A stretch of 50,048 nt of DNA from contig URLG01000010.1 of the NCBI GenBank assembly GCA_900548535.1, forward strand, positions 1-50,048, read 5' to 3'. The DNA is from Candidatus Segatella intestinihominis (GTDB lineage: Bacteria; Bacteroidota; Bacteroidia; Bacteroidales; Bacteroidaceae). Shown here piece after piece: positions 1-8,336 of the stretch. Numbering within the stretch: the first letter of the stretch is position 1; each line of letters starts with the position of its first letter. Position numbers and translations under genes: made by a program. Below the pieces are notes generated by a model. The model was not told where the DNA came from, ran no database searches, and worked only from the letters and a program-made list of their open reading frames with translations.

Positions 1-46
1 CAGACAAAACGGGAGTCAAAATGAAAACGGTTTCGTATTGATTCAT
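1..46 (-). CDS. rpsF: 30S ribosomal protein S6, N-terminal 15 codons (runs off the window)
   Basis: Only the first 15 codons lie inside the window, read leftward from an ATG at 46-44. They encode MNQYETVFILTPVLS, which matches the conserved start of ribosomal protein S6. S6 binds 16S rRNA together with S18 in the platform of the small subunit. A consensus promoter lies upstream at 139-170, giving a leader of about 85 bases. In many bacteria the S6-S18 complex represses its own mRNA through such a leader; I did not recognise that motif here. The identification rests on a short but characteristic peptide. Confidence 0.85.
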   Translation of the reverse strand, partial: MNQYETVFILTPVLS

Positions 47-138
47 ACTACTTTTAAAATGATTAAATATTAATATTAAAATTTATTTGCGCTCCGCTCA
101 AAACATGTTTTAAAACACCCTTTTCACGAATTGCGGTG

Positions 139-170
139 CAAAAGTACGCATTTTATTTGAAATAACCAAA
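139..170 (-). promoter_or_regulatory. Bacteroidetes-type promoter for rpsF
   Basis: On the minus strand TTTG (170-167) is followed after 20 bases by TACTTTTG (146-139), matching the TTTG/TAnnTTTG consensus. It faces left toward rpsF and overlaps the divergent promoter at 156-187. Confidence 0.75.
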
Positions 171-187
171 TATTTTTTGTACTTTTG
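156..187 (+). promoter_or_regulatory. Bacteroidetes-type promoter for the small membrane protein gene
   Basis: TTTG (156-159), 20 bases, then TACTTTTG (180-187). Together with the leftward promoter it forms a near-symmetrical dyad: TGCAAAAGTAC at 138-148 mirrors GTACTTTTGCA at 179-189. Confidence 0.75.
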
Positions 188-239
188 CAGAAAATAATTG
201 TTAATAGTACAAAAAACAACCATAAAATACGATATAAGT

Positions 240-437
240 ATGGCAAAAATGAACAAAAACATCAAAAAGTCGCTTCAAGCCCTGCCTTCCATGGGCATGG
301 CTTTCATCGTGCTGGGCGTGCTTCTGCTAGCCGCCTCTTTCGCCTTTAGCATCAAGGGCAACGTCATCCTCTTTGCAGGATTGTTCTTCATCATAGCCGG
401 AGTGGCTGGATTTATCTATTCCATCAAAAAAGGCTAA
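240..437 (+). CDS. Small two-span membrane protein of unknown function
   Basis: This 65-residue protein begins with a short lysine-rich stretch (MAKMNKNIKK) and then has two hydrophobic segments at about residues 16-36 and 41-60, ending in SIKKG. I chose the ATG at 240 because an in-frame ATG at 198 would start only about ten bases after the promoter -7 element and would add a non-conserved-looking leader. The gene has its own promoter, diverges from rpsF and ends inside a strong terminator. I do not recognise a family. It is probably an inner-membrane protein. Confidence 0.65.
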   Translation: MAKMNKNIKKSLQALPSMGMAFIVLGVLLLAASFAFSIKGNVILFAGLFFIIAGVAGFIYSIKKG

Positions 438-465
438 CCTCTCATCTAGGGGTTAGCCTTTTTTA
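426..465. terminator. Bidirectional rho-independent terminator
   Basis: AGGCTAACC and GGTTAGCCT pair across an 11-base loop, flanked by A-run and T-run on the two sides. It overlaps the stop codon of the small membrane protein and sits between two convergent genes, so it can serve both. Confidence 0.85.
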
Positions 466-516
466 TGTCTCTATTCATGAGAGAGGAAGTTTCCAAAGCC
501 TCCTTGTTATGGCTGC

Positions 517-1218
517 TTATGCCTCCTCATTAGGAGTAATCAACTTATATCCCTTGCCGTGGATATTGATAATCTCGATCTGGTCGTCGTCCTTCAAGTG
601 CTTGCGAAGCTTGGTGATGTATACATCCATAGAGCGAGCATTGAAGTAGTTGTCATCGATCCAGATGGTCTTGAGGGCAAAGTCGCGCTGCAAGATCTCA
701 TTGGCATGAGAGCAGAGCAGTGAAAGGAGTTCATTCTCCTTGGTTGTCAACTTGGTCTGCTGGTCGCCGATGGTAAGAAGCTGTTTTTGGGTATCGAAGG
801 TAAACTTACCGATATGATACAAGGTTGACTCCTTGGTCTTCTTGCCACGCACACGGCGAAGGATAGCCTCTACACGGAACACGAGCTCTTCCATAGAGAA
901 TGGCTTGGTGATATAATCGTCGGCACCAATCTTGAAGCCTTCGAGGATATCTTCCTTCAATGTCTTAGCTGTCAAGAAGATGATAGGCATGTCTACATTA
1001 GACTGGCGAATCTCCTGAGCCAGGGTGAAACCATCCTTCTTAGGCATCATCACATCGAGCACGGCGATGTCGAACTTGCCCTTAGAAAACTCCTTGTAAC
1101 CAGCCTCTCCGTCTGGGCACAATACTGTAGCGTAACCCTTTGCCTGCAAATACTCGCGAAGCAACATACCCAAGTTCTCATCATCCTCACAAAGCAGGAT
1201 CTTAATTTTCTCTTCCAT
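517..1218 (-). CDS. rprY: OmpR-family response regulator (RprY-like)
   Basis: This 233-residue protein has an N-terminal receiver domain (residues 1-120) with acidic pocket E11/D12/D13, phospho-acceptor D55, T83 and K105. A C-terminal winged-helix DNA-binding domain follows (about 130-230). It should be phosphorylated by the histidine kinase encoded just upstream and then bind DNA as a dimer. Length and context match RprY of Bacteroides, which works with RprX; RprY of Porphyromonas has been linked to oxidative-stress and sodium-related genes. The gene lies 85 bases downstream of the kinase gene and is probably cotranscribed. The family is certain; the orthology to RprY is likely. Confidence 0.85.
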   Translation of the reverse strand: MEEKIKILLCEDDENLGMLLREYLQAKGYATVLCPDGEAGYKEFSKGKFDIAVLDVMMPKKDGFTLAQEIRQSNVDMPIIFLTAKTLKEDILEGFKIGADDYITKPFSMEELVFRVEAILRRVRGKKTKESTLYHIGKFTFDTQKQLLTIGDQQTKLTTKENELLSLLCSHANEILQRDFALKTIWIDDNYFNARSMDVYITKLRKHLKDDDQIEIINIHGKGYKLITPNEEA

Positions 1219-1272
1219 ATCTTTATCGATTTAATTATTAATATTCTATATTTATATTTGTAACAATTGAAT

Positions 1273-1300
1273 TCTTCACTCTTCGTTCTTAACTCTTCAC
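1273..1300. repeat. Heptanucleotide tandem repeat, TCTTCAC family
   Basis: Four seven-base units read TCTTCAC, TCTTCGT, TCTTAAC and TCTTCAC. The array begins three bases after the rprX stop codon, in the spacer before rprY. A 19-base stretch is shared with the array at 38249-38276. Confidence 0.8.
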
Positions 1301-1303
1301 TCC

Positions 1304-2800
1304 CTAGTCATGTATCACTGGCAGCTTGATGGTAAAGGTTGTGCCCTTGCCCAACTCGCTATCCACCTTGATTTCGCCGTCGTGCAGGTCTACCACCTTC
1401 TTCACATACGCCAAGCCCAGTCCGAACCCCTTCACATCATGCACATTGCCTGTATGAACTCGATAGAACTTGTCGAAGATCTTCTTCAGGCTCTCCTTCT
1501 TCATGCCCAAGCCCGTATCCGTGATGGAGAGATAGAGATGCTGATCATCGTTCCAAGTCTTCATCGTGATGTTGAGTGGCTCATCTGGCTTGCGATACTT
1601 CACGGCGTTGTCCATCAGATTGAAGATGACATTCTGGAAATGAACCTCGTCTACATACAGGCTTGAGTCGATGGCCTCAATGTCGGTGTAGACCTTGCCA
1701 CCCGTATGCTCCACACGGAGAGAGAATGAATGGGCGATGTTCTCCACCATCTCGTTCAGATCGAGCTGCTTCTTCTTGAACACAGCCTTCTTGCGGTCAA
1801 ACATACTCATCTGCAATACCTTCTCTACCAAGAAGCGCAAGCGCTTGGACTCGTCATTGATAACCCCGCCCAAATGCTTCTGCATCTGCTCGCTCTTAGA
1901 CACCGAAGGGTCATTGAGCATCTGCGCTGCCAGGCTGATGCTGGCGATAGGCGTCTTGAGCTCGTGGGTCATATTGTTGATGAAGTCGTTCTTGATCTCC
2001 GTATACCTCTTCTGTCGGAAGATGACCACGATGGTAAAGATGAAAGTAATCAGCAATACCAGCGTAAAGATGATGCTCGGTATCATGAAGCGCACACTGG
2101 AGAAGATGTAGCTGTTCATATCTGGGAAGTGTACCTTCACTACACCCATCTTAGACTGTGGGTCGTTGCGGAAGAGCACCTGCGAATAGCTGTACTCCTC
2201 GCCCTCGTCGCTATAGTCTGGGCAACGGTAAACCTCTCGCCCATCCTGTGTGGTCACGGTGAAATGATAAGGTATGTTGATACCATTGTTCATCATCTCA
2301 GCCTTGAGGTCCTGATCCAGCTGCTTGAAGTTGATACGTTCCTTCAGAGGCTTGTCGGATGCCGAATAGAGGATAGAGTAAACCACCTCATCCAGCAGCG
2401 CTTTCTGATATACATACCTATTCTTCACTATCTCCTGGAGCGACTTCTGCGTCTCACTGATCGAATTCTTGTCGCTGCGCAGTATCATTGCCTTTGGCAT
2501 ATTGCCAGGATTGGTGGCTAGCGTCTTGAGTTCGAAAGTAGAATACGTGGCTTTCGCCTTATCAGGATTGTCCTTGTGCGCCTTTCGCTCAGTCTCGTTG
2601 ACATCTTTTTCGAGATAGCGCAAAGTCTCGTTAAGCTCCAAGTTTCTTGAAGCTTGATATAGGGCTCTGTTGACCGACTCGTCAAACTGTTCCTTCTTCA
2701 TCTCCACCATCTCCTGAATGTAGCTAAGCTGCAAGAAGAGCAGGGCAAGGAACGAAAAGCCCATGATAATGGCTATGGTCCAAATCGTTTTCTTTTTCAT
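1304..2800 (-). CDS. rprX: Membrane sensor histidine kinase (RprX-like)
   Basis: The protein has 498 residues. A transmembrane helix at about 7-27 and another at about 238-261 enclose a periplasmic sensor region of some 210 residues with no family I recognise. The kinase core follows: a dimerisation/phospho-acceptor helix with H279 in THELKTP, then an ATPase domain with the N box (NLMDNAVKYR), the G1 box (DTGLGM) and the G2 box (KGFGLGL). It should autophosphorylate on H279 and pass phosphate to D55 of the partner regulator. The promoter -7 element ends only five bases before the ATG, so the message may be leaderless. Confidence 0.87.
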   Translation of the reverse strand: MKKKTIWTIAIIMGFSFLALLFLQLSYIQEMVEMKKEQFDESVNRALYQASRNLELNETLRYLEKDVNETERKAHKDNPDKAKATYSTFELKTLATNPGNMPKAMILRSDKNSISETQKSLQEIVKNRYVYQKALLDEVVYSILYSASDKPLKERINFKQLDQDLKAEMMNNGINIPYHFTVTTQDGREVYRCPDYSDEGEEYSYSQVLFRNDPQSKMGVVKVHFPDMNSYIFSSVRFMIPSIIFTLVLLITFIFTIVVIFRQKRYTEIKNDFINNMTHELKTPIASISLAAQMLNDPSVSKSEQMQKHLGGVINDESKRLRFLVEKVLQMSMFDRKKAVFKKKQLDLNEMVENIAHSFSLRVEHTGGKVYTDIEAIDSSLYVDEVHFQNVIFNLMDNAVKYRKPDEPLNITMKTWNDDQHLYLSITDTGLGMKKESLKKIFDKFYRVHTGNVHDVKGFGLGLAYVKKVVDLHDGEIKVDSELGKGTTFTIKLPVIHD

Positions 2801-2805
2801 GGTGG

Positions 2806-2840
2806 CAAAGATAGGAATTTTCTTAATCAGTTAACACAAA
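2806..2840 (-). promoter_or_regulatory. Probable promoter of the rprX-rprY operon
   Basis: TATCTTTG (2813-2806) is a perfect -7 element. The best upstream TTTG lies at 2840-2837, a 23-base gap that is longer than usual. The start codon at 2800 is five bases past the -7 element, leaving almost no untranslated leader. Confidence 0.55.
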
Positions 2841-2929
2841 ATAGTTAATAATTTGAGTGGTTTTTAGTCACATTAACATAAAAACAAAAAGTTAATTACA
2901 AATACAAAATCATCTTATCCGTAAGAAGA

Positions 2930-2976
2930 CAAAAAAGCGAGAGGAGTGTACATATCACATGCACACTCCCCTCTGT
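2930..2976 (-). terminator. Terminator of the EF-G paralogue gene
   Basis: On the minus strand AGAGGGGAGTGT pairs with ACACTCCTCT (one bulged G) around a 13-base loop. The stem is followed by GCTTTTTTG. It lies about 55 bases past the stop codon. Confidence 0.8.
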
Positions 2977-3031
2977 TGTTCATATCAACATAAAATTTTT
3001 ATTTTTAGTATAAGAGAGTCTATTTGATTTC

Positions 3032-5194
3032 TTACTCATCCTCCTTAGCCAGCTCAGCCTCGTGCTCAGCTATCAACTTGCCCTGGATATCTGTAGGCAC
3101 AAGCTCGTAGCTAGCAAACTTGGTGGTGAACGAAGCTCTACCACCGGTAAGTGAGCTGAGAGAGATTGAGTAATTAGCAAGTTCCTTCAATGGAATCTTG
3201 GCACTCAACTTCTGATAGCCAGCCTCTGAGTCCATACCCATGATGAGGGCACGGCGTCCCTGAAGGTCGCTCATCACATCGCCCATATAGTCGGCAGGTA
3301 CATAGACCTCCAAATCATAGATAGGCTCCAAGATCTTAGGACCAGCCTGCTTGAAGGCATCGCTGAATGCATGGCGAGCAGCCAACATGAATGAAAGCTC
3401 GTTGCTATCTACTGGGTGCATCTTGCCATCATATACGATGACGCGTACATCACGGGCATAACTACCAGTGAGAGGTCCGTGCTCCATACAGTCCATGATG
3501 CCCTTGAGGATAGCAGGCATAAATCGAGCATCGATGGCTCCACCAACCACAGAGTTGAGGAATACCAACTTGCCACCCCACTCCAGGTCTACCTCCTCAC
3601 GGCTCTTGATGTTCATCTTGAACTCCTGACCATTGAAGTTGAATGATGTTGGGTCTGGCATACCCTCTGCGTATGGCTCCACGATGAGATGTACCTCACC
3701 AAACTGTCCGGCACCACCACTCTGTTTCTTATGGCGATACTCAGCACGAGCCTTCTTAGTGATGGTCTCACGATATGGGATGCGTGGCTCCTCGAAGGTA
3801 ATATTGAGTTTCTCATTGTTCTCCAAACGCCACTTCAATGTACGCAAGTGGAACTCACCCTGACCACGAACGATAACCTGTCGCAACTCCTTGCTCTGCT
3901 CCACAACCCATGTAGGGTCTTCCTGGCGCATCTTCAAGAGGGCAGCCATCAGCTTCTCTGTATCCTGGGCATTGGCAGCCTTGATGGCACGAGAATACTT
4001 AGGGTTAGGATACTTGATGAAGTCGAAACGCCACTCAGCGCCCTTACCATTCAGGGTATTGCCTGTCTTCACATCCTTCATCTTCACCGTACAGCCGATA
4101 TCACCAGCATTCAACTGCTCCACAGGTACACGGTTGGCACCAGCGCAAGCATATATCTGTCCGATGCGCTCCTTAGAGCCACGGTCGGCATTGGTCAGGT
4201 CATCGCCACTCTTGATAGAGCCGCTCATCACCTTGAAGTAACTTACCTCACCGATATGAGGCTCCAAGCCTGTCTTGAAGAAGTAAATGCTCTCAGGGCC
4301 ATTGCTATCTGGTGTGATTTCCTCACCACGCGTATTGTGCAACTTAGGCATCTCGCTAACGAAAGGAACGACATTGCCCAAGAACTCCATCAATCTGTGA
4401 ACACCCATTGACTTGCCTGCGCAAACGCAGAACACTGGGAAGATGCTACGGGCAACCAATCCCTTGCGGATACCCTCACGGAGCTCATCCTCGGTCAAGC
4501 TCTCGCTCTCGAAGAACTTCTCCATCAAACCCTCATCATTCTCGGCAGCAGCCTCCACGAGAGCCTTGTGCAATTCCATTGCCTTCTCCATTTCCTCCTC
4601 AGGAATATCCTCGATGATAGGAGCACCGCCTTCTGGTTTCCAAGAATATTTCTTCATCAGTAAGACGTCAATGAGAGCATTGAAGCCGGGACCAGTCTCG
4701 ATAGGATATTGTATCTGCACACACTTAGTACCATAGATGTCCTTCATCGTGGCGATGAGGTTGTCAAAGTCACACTTGTCTGAGTCAAGCTGGTTGACGA
4801 GGAATATGACAGGCTTGCCCAACTTCTCGGTATAACGGAAGTTGTTCTGCGTGCCTACCTCTGGACCATATTGACCATTGATAAGGATCACTGCCTGGTC
4901 GGTCACGTTGAGTGATGTAATGGCACCACCCACGAAATCGTCGCTACCAGGACAGTCGATGATATTGAGCTTCTTGTTGTTCCACTCTACATGAAAAACT
5001 GTAGGGAACACCGAGTAGCCATATTCCAACTCTACTGGGAAGTAGTCGCTCACCGTATTCTTCGCTTCTACAGAGCCTCTACGCTTGATAACGCCTGCTT
5101 CAAATAACATACTCTCGGCAAGTGTAGTCTTGCCGCTACCCGCACTGCCCAAGAGTGCGATGTTCTTAATCTCATTTGTCTGATATACTCTCAT
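3032..5194 (-). CDS. Elongation factor G paralogue with altered GTPase switch residues
   Basis: At 720 residues this has the full EF-G layout: GTPase domain (1-270), domain II (about 300-385) and domains III-V to the end. The P-loop GSAGSGKT (16-23) is intact. Elsewhere it departs from canonical EF-G. The catalytic His of the DxPGH motif is Ser84 (DCPGS). The switch I Thr position reads GYSV (59-62) instead of GITI. The NKxD base-binding motif is NQLD (134-137). Bacteroides thetaiotaomicron has a described paralogue, EF-G2, that promotes translocation without GTP hydrolysis and is important in carbon starvation and gut colonisation. This may be its orthologue, which is an inference. It has its own promoter and terminator and is not in a ribosomal operon. 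Confidence 0.88.
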   Translation of the reverse strand: MRVYQTNEIKNIALLGSAGSGKTTLAESMLFEAGVIKRRGSVEAKNTVSDYFPVELEYGYSVFPTVFHVEWNNKKLNIIDCPGSDDFVGGAITSLNVTDQAVILINGQYGPEVGTQNNFRYTEKLGKPVIFLVNQLDSDKCDFDNLIATMKDIYGTKCVQIQYPIETGPGFNALIDVLLMKKYSWKPEGGAPIIEDIPEEEMEKAMELHKALVEAAAENDEGLMEKFFESESLTEDELREGIRKGLVARSIFPVFCVCAGKSMGVHRLMEFLGNVVPFVSEMPKLHNTRGEEITPDSNGPESIYFFKTGLEPHIGEVSYFKVMSGSIKSGDDLTNADRGSKERIGQIYACAGANRVPVEQLNAGDIGCTVKMKDVKTGNTLNGKGAEWRFDFIKYPNPKYSRAIKAANAQDTEKLMAALLKMRQEDPTWVVEQSKELRQVIVRGQGEFHLRTLKWRLENNEKLNITFEEPRIPYRETITKKARAEYRHKKQSGGAGQFGEVHLIVEPYAEGMPDPTSFNFNGQEFKMNIKSREEVDLEWGGKLVFLNSVVGGAIDARFMPAILKGIMDCMEHGPLTGSYARDVRVIVYDGKMHPVDSNELSFMLAARHAFSDAFKQAGPKILEPIYDLEVYVPADYMGDVMSDLQGRRALIMGMDSEAGYQKLSAKIPLKELANYSISLSSLTGGRASFTTKFASYELVPTDIQGKLIAEHEAELAKEDE

Positions 5195-5278
5195 GACGCT
5201 TATAGATTTTAGGGTTATACCTTATATTGTTAGTTGTTGTTTTACCCTCGAATCTTTCGATTCTTAGGTTTTATGCTA

Positions 5279-5310
5279 CTAAGGTACGCTTTTTTGGGCA
5301 CATCACCAAA
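5279..5310 (-). promoter_or_regulatory. Promoter of the EF-G paralogue gene
   Basis: TTTG (5310-5307), 20 bases, then TACCTTAG (5286-5279), one base from consensus. The leader of about 80 bases contains a small GAATC/GATTC hairpin near 5249-5262. Confidence 0.6.
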
Positions 5311-5326
5311 CTTTTTGCGCAAAAAC

Positions 5327-5358
5327 CATTGATATTTTAAAAGATATTAGTACTTTTG
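5327..5358 (+). promoter_or_regulatory. Promoter of hemW
   Basis: ATTG (5327-5330), a 20-base gap and a perfect TACTTTTG (5351-5358). The leader to the ATG at 5442 is about 75 bases. Confidence 0.6.
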
Positions 5359-5441
5359 CACATTATTAAATCAAATATACTCCCTTACACCTTATTATAT
5401 ATAGGGAGCGGGAAAACAAAGATTAGACATTCCGAGAATTT

Positions 5442-6635
5442 ATGGCAGGACTATACATACATATCCCATTCTGCAAGAGCCGCTGCATCTATTGCGGCTT
5501 CTACAGCACAGTATTGCTCAAAGAAAGAGAGCAATATACCGATGCCCTATGCCGAGAGATGGAGGCAAGACCTGCCATCACAGCTTTGGGCGCCAACTAC
5601 CCCATCCGCACCATCTATCTGGGTGGCGGCACCCCCAGCATGCTGACACGAGAGCAACTCATCAAGCTCTTCCAGGGCATAGAGAAGAACTATGCCCACT
5701 TCTTCCCAGCCTCCTCCAACTGCAAGAACCCTTACGAGGGGATGGAGATCACGATGGAATGCAATCCCGACGATGTAGACGAAGACTTTTGCGAAACCCT
5801 GCGACTCCTCCCCATCAATCGCATCAGCATGGGAGTCCAGACCTTCGACGACCATCGCCTTGAATTTCTGCACCGTCGCCACAAAGCTAAGGATGTGAAG
5901 AATGCCGTAAGGCAATTAAGAGCCATCGGCATCCAGAACATCAGCATCGACCTCATGTTTGGATTTCCCCACGAGACATTGGCTGATTGGGAAAAAGACC
6001 TCACCGAAGCCATCTGCCTAGGCGTGGAACATCTATCTGCCTACAGCCTGATGTACGAAGAGGGCACCGCACTCTACAAGATGCTAGAAGCTGGAAAGGT
6101 AGCAGAGATAGACGAGGAAACGAGCCGCAAGATGTACGATACGCTCATAGACCAGCTCACCGCCGCAGGCTATGAGCACTATGAGATTAGCAACTTTGCC
6201 AAGCCTGGCTATCGCTCACGCCACAACAGCAGCTACTGGCACGAAGAACCCTATATCGGACTAGGCGCCGCCGCCCACTCCTATCATAGAGGCAAAGAGG
6301 TGAAGCGCAGTTGGAATATAGAGAAGATCAGCGAATACACCCAGTATTACAACCAACCCAAGACTTCCCAGATTTCATCCATCTGTGGCAGCGAGACCCT
6401 GGATGCCGTTGAGCAGTACAACGACCTCATCACCACCGCCCTGCGCACCAAGGACGGCATAGACTTGGCGCATGTAAGAAAAGAATTTGGCCCAGAGAAA
6501 GCTGACCAGATGCTGCAAGAGGCCAAGATACACATCAACAGAGGATTGATGCAGATACAGGATGAGCATCTATCCCTCACCCGAGAAGGGCTATACATCT
6601 CAGACGACGTGATGAGCGACTTCATCTTGGTATAA
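5442..6635 (+). CDS. hemW: Radical SAM heme chaperone HemW-like protein
   Basis: The 397-residue protein starts MAGLYIHIPFC and carries the radical SAM cysteines C11, C15 and C18 (CxxxCxxC), which bind a 4Fe-4S cluster. The GGGTPS segment near residue 65 is the SAM-binding glycine motif. The HNSSYW stretch followed by GLGAAAHS is typical of HemW rather than of true coproporphyrinogen dehydrogenase HemN. HemW proteins bind heme and are thought to deliver it to respiratory enzymes. Older annotation calls such proteins oxygen-independent coproporphyrinogen III oxidase. The gene is single and converges on the next one through a shared terminator. Confidence 0.87.
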   Translation: MAGLYIHIPFCKSRCIYCGFYSTVLLKEREQYTDALCREMEARPAITALGANYPIRTIYLGGGTPSMLTREQLIKLFQGIEKNYAHFFPASSNCKNPYEGMEITMECNPDDVDEDFCETLRLLPINRISMGVQTFDDHRLEFLHRRHKAKDVKNAVRQLRAIGIQNISIDLMFGFPHETLADWEKDLTEAICLGVEHLSAYSLMYEEGTALYKMLEAGKVAEIDEETSRKMYDTLIDQLTAAGYEHYEISNFAKPGYRSRHNSSYWHEEPYIGLGAAAHSYHRGKEVKRSWNIEKISEYTQYYNQPKTSQISSICGSETLDAVEQYNDLITTALRTKDGIDLAHVRKEFGPEKADQMLQEAKIHINRGLMQIQDEHLSLTREGLYISDDVMSDFILV

Positions 6636-6636
6636 A

Positions 6637-6683
6637 AGCAAAAATGGAGTTATGAGTATTATACCCACAACTCCATTTTTGCT
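6637..6683. terminator. Bidirectional terminator between hemW and the convergent gene
   Basis: A 15-bp perfect stem (6637-6651 with 6669-6683, beginning AGCAAAAATGGAGTT) closes a 17-base loop. Its right arm encodes the last residues of the convergent minus-strand gene, so the hairpin lies partly in coding sequence. The A/T runs inside the stem serve as U-tract in either direction. Confidence 0.7.
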
Positions 6684-7021
6684 AATCCATATTTCTGATA
6701 GCGCTCATAATAAAACTTCTTAATAACCTCAAGCGCCTGAATAGTAGTCTTTTTCTTTTGCAACCTTGGTTTCAGCATCTGCAACAAGGCAAAACTCACT
6801 ACTACGACGAGCAAGACAATGCCCCACGACAGTATTTCGCTATCAAGATGCAGGTTAGGCTGCAAAACGATGCCCAATGCTATCGGTATGACAAAACACG
6901 CCCAGTCCATCGGAGTATCCAGTCGAGTCGATTCAAGATATTCATCTCTCAGCTCCTTGGGTGCATTCAGAATCAAGCGCTTTTGATGCTTCTTCCAATA
7001 ATCTTCAAATTCTTTTTCCAT
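6659..7021 (-). CDS. Small membrane protein with charged flanks, unknown function
   Basis: The 120-residue protein has a charged, Lys/Glu-rich N-terminus (1-35), two hydrophobic helices at about 38-56 and 63-84, and a basic C-terminal helix (KPRLQKKK onwards). Both ends should face the cytoplasm. It has its own promoter and converges on hemW. I do not recognise a family; it could be a small integral membrane protein conserved in Prevotella. Confidence 0.65.
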   Translation of the reverse strand: MEKEFEDYWKKHQKRLILNAPKELRDEYLESTRLDTPMDWACFVIPIALGIVLQPNLHLDSEILSWGIVLLVVVVSFALLQMLKPRLQKKKTTIQALEVIKKFYYERYQKYGLAKMELWV

Positions 7022-7097
7022 TAATATACTTTCTAGAATTTAATAGTTCTTTTTATTTAATAGTTTTTTTACTTATACTCTAACATCTTTTCGTATG

Positions 7098-7129
7098 CAA
7101 AGTTAGTGCATTAAACCGAGATTGGCAAA
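7098..7129 (-). promoter_or_regulatory. Promoter of the 120-residue membrane protein gene
   Basis: TTTG (7129-7126), 20 bases, TAACTTTG (7105-7098): a full consensus match with a leader of about 70 bases. Confidence 0.7.
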
Positions 7130-7252
7130 TTTACCCCCCCATATTGTCTAAATTTAACACTTATTACGTAAAAAAGTAATTTTGCTCCCCATTTGGGCAT
7201 TTTTAGATAAAAATAAGTGATAAAACGAACATCATTTTTCAGAAAAAATAAG

Positions 7253-7260
7253 TAACTTTG
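7253..7260 (+). promoter_or_regulatory. -7 element of the tcdA promoter
   Basis: TAACTTTG lies 32 bases before the tcdA ATG. No clean TTTG is seen 19-21 bases upstream, so the -33 element must be weak. Confidence 0.5.
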
Positions 7261-7292
7261 CAGCCGAATTTGAAAATTTAGGATAAAGACAA

Positions 7293-8228
7293 ATGCAGAA
7301 TCAATTTTCTCGTACACAACTCTTGATGGGCAAACCAGCCATCAACACCCTGATGGGCAGTCGCATAGCCGTATTTGGCGTAGGCGGCGTGGGTGGATAT
7401 GTAGTAGAAGCACTGGTGCGTAGCGGTGTGGGCGAAATAGACCTCATCGACGATGACCGCGTGTGCCTCACCAATGTTAACAGACAAGTCATCGCTACGC
7501 TCAGCACCGTAGGCAAACACAAGGTAGACGTGTGCGAGGAGCGCATCCACAACATCAATCGCAGATGCATCGTACACAAATATCAGATGTTCTATCTGCC
7601 TGAGTTTGCAGATGTTATCGACATCTCCAAGTTTGATTACGTGGTGGATTGCATCGATACCGTGAAGGCGAAGCTCGACCTCATCAAGCGTTGCCACGAC
7701 CTGAAGGTGCCTATCATCTCCTGCATGGGCGCGGCCAACAAGATGGATGCCACTGCCTTCAAGGTAACCGACATCAACAAGACCCAGATGGACCCACTAG
7801 CCAAGGTGATACGCAAGAAACTGCGCAAGATGGGCATCCGCAAACTAAAGGTGGTATACAGCGAGGAGGAGCCACTGCGCCCTATCGACGACCCAGACAT
7901 CAGTTGCCAATTCCACTGCATCTGCCCTAACAAGGACATGCGCAAGTGTACCGACCGCCGAGACATCCCTGCCAGCAATGCCTTTGTTCCTGCCGCAGCT
8001 GGATTGATTTGCGGTGGCGAGGTAATCAAGGACCTTATTCGCATGGCAGGCACTTGGCGCCTCACCCCTGAGATGATAGCAGAGAATCCGGAGGCAAAGG
8101 TTGCCGCGGAGAAGGCTGCCGAGAAAGCCGCTGCTCACCAAGAGAAATACAAGGAGATGGCACTAGCCAAGAAGAACGGCACATGGGTGGATGATACCGT
8201 AAGAATGAAACTGCCAGAAGGTTTTTAA
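7293..8228 (+). CDS. tcdA: tRNA threonylcarbamoyladenosine dehydratase (TcdA/CsdL)
   Basis: This E1-like ThiF/MoeB-family protein has 311 residues. The ATP-binding loop GVGGVGG starts at residue 29 and is followed by DDDRVCLTNVNRQ, the adenylation-site Asp/Arg region. TcdA uses ATP to cyclise the t6A modification at position 37 of ANN-decoding tRNAs to ct6A. The C-terminal 45 residues are an Ala/Lys/Glu-rich helical tail not present in the core family. It stands alone, ending in a strong terminator shared with convergent gltA. Confidence 0.87.
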   Translation: MQNQFSRTQLLMGKPAINTLMGSRIAVFGVGGVGGYVVEALVRSGVGEIDLIDDDRVCLTNVNRQVIATLSTVGKHKVDVCEERIHNINRRCIVHKYQMFYLPEFADVIDISKFDYVVDCIDTVKAKLDLIKRCHDLKVPIISCMGAANKMDATAFKVTDINKTQMDPLAKVIRKKLRKMGIRKLKVVYSEEEPLRPIDDPDISCQFHCICPNKDMRKCTDRRDIPASNAFVPAAAGLICGGEVIKDLIRMAGTWRLTPEMIAENPEAKVAAEKAAEKAAAHQEKYKEMALAKKNGTWVDDTVRMKLPEGF

Positions 8229-8275
8229 TCTTCACTTCTCTAGTTACTCCTAAGAAAGGAACTAAACCTATCATA

Positions 8276-8318
8276 ACAAAAAAAAGCTCAGTTCGCAGTA
8301 GAACTGAGCTTTTTTGTT
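8276..8318. terminator. Bidirectional terminator between tcdA and gltA
   Basis: AAAAAGCTCAGTTC pairs with GAACTGAGCTTTTT around a six-base loop, with A- and T-runs extending the stem. It is placed between two convergent genes. Confidence 0.88.
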
Positions 8319-8336
8319 ATGTAGCATAATTATGAC

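Noticed and set aside
5246..5266. CCTCGAATCTTTCGATTC resembling a tRNA T-loop
   Set aside because: No anticodon or acceptor stem can be formed around it; it is a small hairpin in the leader of the EF-G paralogue gene.
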